This document shows, in pieces, positions 54,090 through 64,000 of a stretch of 64,000 nt of DNA. The position numbers and the translations under genes were made by a program. The notes under the pieces are model-generated. The model was not told the DNA's origin. It worked only from the letters and a program-made list of their open reading frames with translations, and ran no database searches. Each line of letters opens with the position of its first letter. Within the stretch, counting starts at the first letter, position 1. The DNA comes from Pegea sp. RAD2-039 (Eukaryota > Chordata > Thaliacea > Salpida > Salpidae), in NCBI GenBank assembly GCA_034620365.1, contig JAQGEQ010000316.1:248001-312000 (forward strand), read 5' to 3'.

Positions 54090-57000
54090 ATGGTTTTTAT
54101 GAAAGGGTTAATTTTTCTTATTTTTCTGATAAATTTTGCAGGTATGTTATGATGTTTTTAATTTTATTTTTGTATAGTAATCGAAACCAAGTTAAATTTT
54201 TGTAGATCGCTTATATTGTGTTATGTTTTTGGTTGAAGAAAAACTTTAACTTTTGTCATTTATCATAATTTTAAATCATTAGTTGCAGTATTGAAGTTAG
54301 ATTTTTATTAAACCCTCACTGATTTTAATAAATTATTGAACTCTTGCTTATTACTACGCTTTTTAAATGCTTATAAGCATTCAATTTATTTGAAACTAAC
54401 TAAAAGTATTTTTTTGTTAAAGTTTCAATTTTATTAAACTGACCTATTTTCCTTTTGTTTACTTTATAATTTATTCATCCAATTAGTCTTATCTTAGCAT
54501 AATCAAATATTCTGCAGAATCACAAATCTGTTATGGGAGATTCACTGTTAGCTCGCGTTTTGGATTGAGCCAAGGAGTATGCTCTTTTCCAATAGGAGGA
54601 GTTGCCAGAATCAGAGGAGTTTTCATCAAATCTTTTAGTTCTTGCTGTCGACGACCTTTAGCTGCCGGATGGGGGAATCGTTTTTCTTGCAAAGTAAAAC
54701 TTATCGTTTTGTATCTTATCCAATTATAATATTTCATCTAGTCATGCAGTAGTATAAGAGGTGTGTTAGGTCCTTGGTCACAATGGTCTATGTGTTCACG
54801 AAGCTGTGGTATGGGACGTCAGACCAGGTCTCGATCTTGTACTAAAAATGTTTGTGTTCGTTTGAGACGAAACCGAATCTTTGAGACCAGACCATGTTCA
54901 TGGAGTAACTGTTGTCCAGGTCTAGATTCAATCTCACCTAGTGACATTAAATCATCAAGACTTTTCAGTGAATGGAGGCTGGTCACAGTGGTCAAAGTCC
55001 ACTGGTTGTTCTGTATCTTGTGGCATAGGGTTTGAATATCGAATTCGCAGTTGTAACTCGCCGAAGGTCGAGTGTGGAGGTCGCAAATGTCTTGGAGTTG
55101 GTCAGCAATACAAAGATTGCTTCATAAGCTGCGCAAGTATGATCTTAATCTTACCTAACCACACTCATCATTTCAATTTTGCTCTAGATTGGGCACCCTG
55201 GGCGCAATCAACTGCTTGCAGTGTTTCATGTGGTAATGGAACTGCAGTTCGTCAACGTGTCTGCAATCGAATCCTTGGAGGTATATGTCCTGGATCAGCC
55301 GAAGATCATGTCCCTTGTAGCGGACCTCCTTGTCCAAGTAAGCTACTAGTGATAATTTTTTTAAATTTATGCAATTTTCCTAATTTTTTTCAAATTTTGC
55401 AGAAATTGGAGCTTGGTGTCCTTGGAACCGCTGGGAGGATTGTTCTTCGACATGCTTGGAAGTTGGAGGAGTCAAACGTAGAAAAAGAACTTGTGCTTGC
55501 CCCTATAAAGAGTCCAGAGCGCCACCTTGCCCTGGAAGTGCTGATGAAATTGTATCTTGCTTCGGGAAAGGTAAGAAGGCACTTGTTATATCTTCTGATG
55601 GTCAGCTATTATTGATGATCTAGTTTCTTGCGCGACTGATGGACAATGGAGCAAGTGGACCTCTTGGTCATCATGTTCTGCATTGGCTTGTTCTGTTCGT
55701 CCAGGAATAAGGACCAGAACACGTATATGTGACGACCCTTCCCCTCACTTGGGAGGGAAACCCTGTATAGGATCGAATGAAGACAAGGAGTTCTGTTTGA
55801 ACATGACTGATTGTTTTGGTGAGTGACCCAAGGTGTTAGAATTGGTGTTCACCTTTTCTGTCATCCAGTCGATATGACGTATGGACAGTGGTCAAGTTGG
55901 TCACCTTGTAGCTTAACCTGCAGCAGCTGTGGCGTTCGAACAAGAACCAGAGACTGTCAATCACCTTTTCGTAACCCTGCTGTCTGGGCAGTTCAGGTTA
56001 GAGTCTTGTGACCTTTTCTCCGGCTTACATGGTGGCTAAATATTGATAAAAAAGTTCAACTTGATGAATATCTGCCACGTCGCTCTTTTTTCTCTGATAA
56101 CTCTCCTTTTTTACAATACAATGACTTAAATAAAGTCCTATGAAAATTTCAAAGCACAAGTATGATAAAGTTTGAAAAAGAAGTTGCTTCTATGTGTTTT
56201 TCTCAAACTTAGTTTTTAAAACTTCTTTTTATTGATGGTCCAGGTAGTCTTAGGGGAACCCAGATTGACTTGCAACAATCAATCTAGGACTCAGACCCAA
56301 AATTGCTCCTTTAATCCATGTCCAGATGGCTCAGAACCATGTGCAATTTCAAGTGACGATAAGGAGGAAAATGAAGATTTGTTATCGCCACCTGAGTTGG
56401 TGATATCTCCTCCGATGACATCGCAACAAGCTGACAACGAAAACATGAAAGATGTTTTGCAACAAAATTCGAAAGAACAGTTAACTGCAGGTTGGTTGAA
56501 AAGTTGTTACTAATGATATTGTATAAAGTTTTGTAAAGTTAAGATACGTTGAAGTTAGAGAACTTTTACGAATATTTTTTAAGCTAACATCTCAACTGGA
56601 TCGCCTTCGACAATTTCTGAAGTTTTCACTAAATTTATTTCATCACTAAGAAATCAACAAAACATGACAACTGCGAGTCTTTTGACTCCATCTAGCAGCA
56701 ACAACTCAACAAGATTTGAAGCTTATGATGTAAGTATTTCTGAGTATTTAACAAAAGACAAACCGTTTAAAAATACAAACAGAAGCTTAAGAGAAAATCA
56801 AATTGAACAAACCTCACAAGTACCAAACAGCTATCAAATAAATTATTCAACTACAACTAAGCAAGAATATAGACAAAGCTGGATAAAACCAAACCAAAGT
56901 TATTTACGCAGTAAACCAACAGCAACTACGAAAATAATCTCATCTATTGAAGACAAACCAAACAAAACTAAAAACATAAACAAAATAAAACAGACAACGA

Positions 57001-60000
57001 AAGTTATTTCAACAACGTATATGACCTCTAAACCCATGCAAACTAAATCACTTTCAATACCGTCAACAGCTTCAGACCTTGATGCTACAAAAAAAGATTT
57101 TTTTGAACCTTTTTCACAGCAGACTTATCTTAAAACTAAATTAACAAAGCCTTTCACAAGTGGAAAAGTTATACAAGAAGGCCTTTCACACGACTCGCGT
57201 CAAATAAAATCAAACTATACAACATACTTCCTTTCTAAAGTAGTAATGCCTAGAAGAACAAAGGCCACTTCTACGGAAGATACATCAACAGAAGCCACAA
57301 CAACAGAAGCTACATCAGCAGAGGCTACAACAGCAGAGGCTACAGCAGCAGAGGCTACAACAGCAGAGGCTACACCAACAAAAGCTACAACAACAGAATC
57401 TACAACAACAGAAGCTACAACAGCAAAAGCTTCAACAGCAGAAGCTACAGCCGCAGAAGCTTCAACAGAAGAAGCTTCAACAGCAGAAGCTTCAACAGAA
57501 GAAGCTTCAACAGCAGAAGCTTCAACTGCAAAAGCTTCGACAATAGAAGCTTCAACTGCAGAATCTGTAATTATAGAGGCTTCACCAACAAAAGTTACAC
57601 CAACACAAGCTTCAACAACAGAGGCAATGACAACAGAAGCTTTGACAACAGAAGCTACAACAACAGAGGCTACAACAGCAGAGGCTACATCAACAGAAGC
57701 TACAACAGCAGAAGCTTCAACTGCAAAAGCTTCAACTGCAAAAGCTTCAACAACAGAAGCTACAGCCGCAGAAGCGACAACAGCAGAAGCTTCGACAATA
57801 GAAGCTTCGACAATAGAAGCTTCGACAATAGAAGCTTCGACAATAGAAGCTTCGACAATAGAAGCTTCGACAATAGAAGCTTCAACTGCAGAATCTGTAA
57901 TTATAGAGGCTTCACCAACAAAAGTTACACCAACACAAGCTTCAACAACTACAGAGGCAATGACAACAGAAGCTTTGACAACAGAAGCTACAACAACAGA
58001 GGCAATGACAACAGAAGCTTTGACAACAGAAGCTACAACAACAGAAGCTACAACAACAGAAGCTACAACAACAGAAGCTACAACAACAGAGGCTACAACA
58101 ACAGAGGCTACAACAACAGAGGCTACATCAACAGAGGCTACATCAACAGAAGCTACAACAACAGAAGCTACAACAACAGAAGCTACATCAACAGAAGCTT
58201 CAACAGCAGAAGCTTCAACAGCAGAAGCTTCAACAGCAGAAGCTTCGACAACAGATGCGTCGACAACAGATGCGTCGACAACAGATGCGTCGACAACAGA
58301 AGCTTCAACTGCAGAATCTGTAATTATAGAGGCTTCACCAACAAAAGTTACACCAACACAAGCTTCAACAACAGACGCAACAACTACAGAGGCAATGACA
58401 ACAGAAGCTTTGACAACAGAGGCTACAACAACAGAGGCAATGACAACACAAGCTTCAACAACAGACGCAACAACTACAGAGGCAATGACAACAGACGCAA
58501 CAACTACAGAGGCCATGACAACAGAAGCTTTGACAACAGAGGCTACAACAACAGAAGCTACATCAACAAAAGCTGGAATTACAGAAACTACAACAACAGA
58601 AGCTACAACAGCAGCGGCTACATCAACAGAAGCTACAACAACAGAAGCTACAACAGCAGAAGCTACAGCCGTAGAAGCGACAACAGAAGAAGCTTCGACA
58701 GCAGAAGCTTCAACAGCAAAAGCTTCGACAACAGAAGCTTCGACAACAGAAGCTTCGACAACAGAAGCTTCGACAACAGAAGCTTCGACAATAGAAGCTT
58801 CGACAATAGAAGCTTCGACAATAGAAGCTTCGACAATAGAAGCTTCAACTGCAGAATCTGTAATTATAGAGGCTTCAACAAAAGTTACACCAACACAAGC
58901 TTCAACAACAGACGCAACAACTACAGAGGCAATGACAACAGAAGCTACAACAACAGAAGCTACAACAACAGAAGCTACAACAACAGAAGCTACAACAGCA
59001 GAAGCTACAGCCGCAGAAGCGACAACAGAAGAAGCTTCAACAGCAAAAGCTTCGACAACAGAAGCTTCGACAACAGAGGCTTCGACAACAGAGGCTTCGA
59101 CAACAGAGGCTTCGACAACAGAGGCTTCGACAACAGAGGCTTCGACAACAGAGGCTTCAACTACAAAAGCTTCGACAATAGAAGCTTCAAATGGAGAATC
59201 TGTAATTATAGAGGCTTCACGAACAAAAGTTACACCAACACAAGCTTCAACAACAGACGCAACAAATACAGAGGCTGTGAAAACAGACGCAACAACTACA
59301 GAGGTCATGACAACAGAAGCTTTGACAACAGAGGCTACAACAACAGGAGCTACAACAACAGAAGCTACAACAACAGAAGCTACAACAGCAGAAGCTACAA
59401 TAGCAGAAGCTACATCAACAGAAGCTACATCAACAGAAGCTACAACAGCAGAAGCTACAACAGCAAAAGCTACAACAGCAAAAGCTACAACAGCAGAAGC
59501 TACAACAGCAAAAGCTACAACAGCAGAAGCTACAACAGCAGAAGCTACAACAGCAGAAGCTACAACAGCAGAAGCTACAACAGCAGAAGCTACAACAGCA
59601 GAAGCTACAACAGCAGAAGCTACAACAGCAGAAGCTACAACAGCAGAAGCTCTATCTACAGAAGCTCTATCTACAGAAGCTCTATCTACAGAAGCTACAA
59701 CAACAGAAGCTACATCAGCAGAAGCTACAACAACAGAAGCTACAACAACAGAAGCTACAACAACAGAAGCTACAACAACAGAAGCTACCACAACAGAAGC
59801 TACCACAACAGAAGCTACAACAACAGAAGCTACAACAACAGAAGCTACAACAACAGAAGCTACAACAACAGAAGCTACAACAGAAGAAGCTACAACAACA
59901 GAGGCTACATCAACAGAAGCTACAGCCGTAGAAGCTTCAACAGAAGAAGCTTCAACAGCAGAAGCTTCGACAGCAGAAGCTTCGACAGCAGAAGCTTCGA

Positions 60001-63000
60001 CAGCAGAATCTGTAATTATAGAGGCTTCAACAAAAGTTACACCAACACAAGTTTCAACAACAGACGCAACAACTACAGAGGCCACGACAACAGAAGCTTT
60101 GACAACAGAGGCTACAACAACAGGAGCTACAACAACAGAAGCTACAACAACAGAAGCTACAACAACAGAAGCTACAACAGCAGAAACTACAGCCGCAGAA
60201 GCTTCAACAGCAGAAGCTTCAACAGCAAAAGTTTCAACAGCAAAAGCTTCGACAACAGAAGCTTCGACAACAGAAGCTTCGACAACAGAAGCTTCGACAA
60301 CAGAAGCTTCGACAACAGAAGCTTCGACAACAGAAGCTTCGACAACAGAGGCTTCAACTACAAAAGCTTCGACAATAGAAGCTTCAACTGCAGAATCTGT
60401 AATTATAGAGGCTTCACCAACAAAAGTTACACCAACACAAGCTTCAACAACAGACGCAACAAATACAGAGGCTGTGAAAACAGACGCAACAACTACAGAG
60501 GTCATGACAACAGAAGCTTTGACAACAGGGGCTACAACAACAGAAGCTACATCAACAGAAGCTACATCAACAGAAGCTACATCAACAGAAGCTACATTAA
60601 CAGAAGCTACAACAGCAGAAGCTACAACAGCAGAGGCTACAACAGCAGAAGCTACAACAGCAGAATCTCTATCTACAGAAGCTACAACAACAGAAGCTAC
60701 ATCAGCAGAAGCTACATCAGCAGAAGCTACAACAACAGAAGCTACAACAACAGAAGCGACAACAGCAGAAGCTTCGACAACAGAAGCTTCAACAACAGAA
60801 GCTTCGACAACAGAAGCTTCAACAACAGAAGCTTCAACAACAGAAGCTTCGACAACAGAAGCTACAACAACAGAAGCTACAACAACAGAAGCTACAACAA
60901 CAGAAGCTACAACAACAGAAGCTACATCAACAGAAGCTACATCAGCAGAGGCTTCAACAAAAGTTACACCAACACAAGCTTCAACAACAGACGCAACAAC
61001 TACAGAGACTATGACAACAGACGCAACAACTACAGAGGCCATGACAACAGAAGCTTTGACAACAGAGGCTACAACAACAAAAGCTACTACAATAGAAACT
61101 ACATTATTTGAAGCCGTAACAACTGAAGCTACAACTGTAGACGGTATAATATCAAAAGCTATAACTGCAAAAGCTACAACTTTAAAAGCTACAACTGCAA
61201 AAGCTACAACTGCAAATGGTACAACTGCAAATGCTACAGCTGCAAATGCTACAACTGCAAATGCTACAATGGCAGAAGCTAGAACTATAGATGGTAGTTC
61301 GTTGTATGTTGGTACGATAGACACTAATACAGAGCAAGCCACTTTAGCAGAGATTGTAATAAAAGATTCTAATCTAGACTTGCCTACTCGAGAAATAGAA
61401 CCTACACTAGTAAATTATGCTTCAGAAAATTCAATTTTATCACCTAAACTATCACAATCAAAATTGTCTCTTTCTGATGGTGCTTTAATAGTTTCTACTT
61501 CATCAGTTATTTCAAGACCTTTGATTTCTGTTTCAACATCTGAAGAATTGATTTTATCTGGCTCTGGATCGTCTGAAGATCTTATTCCATTTGAAGAGCC
61601 TAATAAACATAATGCTTTTGTTTCTTCTAGTCTCCCAAAGTCCAATGAAATTCCTCACCAATCGGGTGATAGTATGAGTCAAAGTGATTCTTTATTTGAT
61701 GAAATTATATTTCAAAACTTGAAAAAAATTGATGTAGATGCAAATGAGAAACAATTAGTAATGATTAATAAGAATTTTATTCCCCTAAATAGAAATATTC
61801 CAAATAAAAACATGCATTTAAAAGATGCAAGCATAGAAAAGGCTTGGGCAGAAGAATCTTCTGGTTTAAAATCTCATTCTTTTAGTTTTCACAAAAAAAT
61901 CAACTCATTAAATTTTGGTTCAAATAGTTCTAGAAACTTCCCAAAATCTTTAAATAATTTGACGCTCAACCAAAAATCTTCTGAACCATTTTTAACTTCT
62001 GTAACCGACATAAATTTGTCAAAAGAAGCCACCAATGACGTCAATGAAGCTTCTGGTGTTGTGTCCTCTTGGACTACTACAGGAGTAAAAAGTTGCAACG
62101 CTCAGGTAGAAAAAAATCTTCGGCGGGAAGTGAAATACTTAAAAGCCGCCAATGAAAGACTTTTGCGCTCTATCCGAGATTTAAATAGTCTGCTGCCTGG
62201 TGATGGGTATATCCAGCCTCCACCACTGACCACGTTACCTTCGAAAAGTCCTATAGTCAGTAATGATGCAGTATTTGAAACTGCAGAACCCAAATCACGT
62301 GAAAAAAATATAGGTCAGCTTTTAGTGGAGGACAAACTAATAGAAATCCAGGATAAAAAATTACAGCTGATATTTTCTACTTCTGGAGATCTTGAAGATT
62401 CTATTCAGCTAGAAGTTTCGGGTGAAGACGTCATTGAATCTGGTTACTATGACAACTCTGAATTAGGGTCCAGCAGAAATGACTTGTCATCTGAAAACGA
62501 AGATCTTGCTTTCACAAATAGAAGCCCCGAAAGTCGGAAGCTCTTTTTTCGATTGGCTTCTGTAATCGACGTCGAAGTTTCTGTCGACAACCACCTGGTG
62601 GCAGCAGAAACGCTGTGTCACGATGGAGCAGTGAAGTTGTCATCACAAAGCTTGATTTTCGACTCAAAAAGTGTTTTTGCTTCAAAAATTCTTCGTCAGA
62701 AAATCAAATTGTTCCCACCTTTACGTACTGCCTACGAAGAGGCTCCAAAGGTCTGCTTTGAAGAAGCAGATGATGAAGATTGGCAGCTGGTGTTGGTGAG
62801 TTGACTAGACGTGAAAGACTTGACACCGCTCATTGCCTTAATTCTTTCCAGGGCAATCTAGTGACTGAGGACAGCTCCTTACCGACCCAACAGCCTCCTC
62901 AAGTGGTGAGGATAGCTGATGCGGACATCTGCATGCCATCATGCCTTCACAGATTAATGACATCATCACCAATTATTTGTCATTTGCATAGATCTTTTCA

Positions 63001-63946
63001 GTTCACATTGTTTTAGGATTATTAGCGATGACGTCATTTTCATTTTGTTTCAATTTTCTCCTCACTGTAGATTTTCGACGAATTTTTGTCTTCTTTATCA
63101 CCGGCCATCTATCGGACTGATACTGACTTAAGTGGAACTGATGACCTGAAAGGGAAAAATCGGCAAGAAATAGGGGGAAAAAAGCAGACTGCATCAGAAG
63201 ATCTTCGGGAATTGAGCACTCGAAGCTTAAGTTCACTTCCTGGTTATCAGACTCCGGAACATTTTTCTGAACTTGATGAAAATATTTATCCAGAATATTC
63301 AGGTTCCAGGGTTTTCAGTTTCTAACATTTTTGATCTAAACGTCGCAATCTTTATAGCGGATTTGCCTTATGACTCTGAACCTTCTGGATTCTCCGAGCG
63401 TGAGATTCCTATCCCAGACGATACTCTTAACTGTATGGGTTACACTCATTTGGAGTCCAACTCCTACATGGACAAATGCTGTATACTTCTGGTAGTTTAT
63501 CTGCATATATCTTAATTTAAAATATGTTCTTAAACTTTGTTAATTTTTAAAAGAAGCAGAATGACACGAAAGTGATGACTGAAGAGTATGAAGAATGTTT
63601 TACACGTCAATTGAAAGAGCGAGTAGGCGATTTTGAATTGCCCCTTGTTAATAAAAGTATGCGAAGAGTTTATCCAAGACGAAGCACTTGCAGGTGTAAA
63701 GGCAAACCTGACTTGCTCAATACCATCTGTTGTTTTCGAAGAAAATGCTCTGACTGGAATTCACGTGAGTTTATCAACTCTTTTTAGCGTTTTCGTTACT
63801 TACAAATTAGGTTTCCAGTTGACTAATCATTTACTGAAAGTTTATTTTTGATATTTTTTCAGAGTTCATCAGATCAATGTGCTCAGCTTGTAAGAGTATT
63901 TGCCCACCTTGTAGCAGCAGAGTGTGGTATTGATGGATATCTTTAA
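54090..63946 (+). CDS. giant TSR-mucin protein with C-terminal coiled-coil region
   Basis: Fifteen exons: 54090-54141, 54518-54693, 54742-54919, 54969-55136, 55188-55337, 55403-55570, 55624-55818, 55869-55996, 56244-56490, 56584-62795, 62852-62905, 63071-63302, 63358-63491, 63554-63764, 63863-63946. Together they give about 2795 aa if one extra base at 63653-63656 is discounted. Residues 1-17 are a signal peptide. Exon 2 is the same unassigned cysteine module as in the minus-strand paralogue. Exons 3-8 are six TSR units (WSQWSMCSRSCGMG, WSQWSKSTGCSVSCGIG and others). Residues about 714-1990 are a Thr/Ser/Glu/Ala repeat mucin. A short coiled coil follows (KNLRREVKYLKAANERLLRS, near 2330), then an acidic Ser-rich tail ending AAECGIDGYL. 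No TM helix is seen, so it is probably a secreted, heavily O-glycosylated matrix or mucus component. A fusion of two genes cannot be excluded, but the 6.2-kb exon is continuous. Confidence 0.8.
57262..61090 (+). repeat. 12-bp coding tandem array (T-T-E-A type) with higher-order units
   Basis: Several hundred copies of a 12-bp unit near ACAACAGAAGCT encode TTEA, STEA, TAEA and similar tetrapeptides. The array is punctuated by a longer conserved segment (ESVIIEAS, TKVTPTQAST) near 57561, 57889, 58311, 58849, 59187, 60002 and 60380, with a partial copy near 60950. It fades into degenerate repeats up to about 61300. Confidence 0.95.
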
Positions 63947-64000
63947 AAATATTCGTTTCTTTTTGTTTTTACATTTGATTTATTTTTAATTTTAATTAAT

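Overview
The window is an AT-rich stretch of animal genomic DNA. It has split genes, GT-AG introns mostly between 50 bp and about 1 kb, and long, very AT-rich intergenic spacers. The conserved genes (SMC2, SRP54, an SSX2IP/ADIP homologue and a polyhomeotic-type SAM protein) are metazoan. The ShKT domain, the expanded thrombospondin type 1 repeats (TSRs) and the cysteine-rich tandem peptide precursors fit a non-bilaterian or marine invertebrate. A cnidarian-like animal is my best guess, but the species cannot be fixed from the sequence.

Layout. 1-8.4 kb: a partial, microexon-rich minus-strand gene runs off the left edge, and the region holds decayed tRNA-derived elements. 11.3-14.9 kb: two divergently transcribed secreted-peptide precursors, each carrying three copies of a four-cysteine peptide. 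16.8-25.2 kb: a 20-exon gene for a single-pass membrane protein (signal peptide, ShKT domain, transmembrane helix, very long charged tail with about 90 copies of a 15-bp repeat), broken by a frameshift near 24.19 kb. 26.3-27.0 kb: a one-exon coiled-coil protein. 27.6-28.3 kb: a decayed LINE. 30.6-33.6 kb: the SSX2IP homologue (12 exons). 34.6-39.8 kb: SMC2 on the minus strand (24 exons, 1173 aa). 40.6-40.9 kb: a tRNA-Ser-derived SINE. 41.4-43.3 kb: a secreted TSR protein (minus, 9 exons). 45.3-47.4 kb: SRP54 (minus, 12 exons). 48.0-48.7 kb: a short polyhomeotic-like SAM protein. 48.7-54.1 kb: gene desert with transposon debris. 54.1-63.95 kb: a giant TSR-mucin gene (15 exons, about 2795 aa).

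Connections. SMC2 (condensin), SRP54 (co-translational targeting), the SSX2IP homologue (centrosome/junction) and the polyhomeotic-like protein (Polycomb) are housekeeping or regulatory genes with no evident link to each other. The lineage-specific genes are extracellular or membrane proteins: the peptide pair, the ShKT receptor-like protein and the two TSR paralogues. The TSR paralogues share the same exon grid, so they arose by duplication, after which one gained (or the other lost) a huge mucin-like and coiled-coil extension. Exon boundaries were set by hand from splice consensus, reading phase and homology. For the multi-exon genes the exon lengths add up to an open frame, apart from the frame breaks noted.
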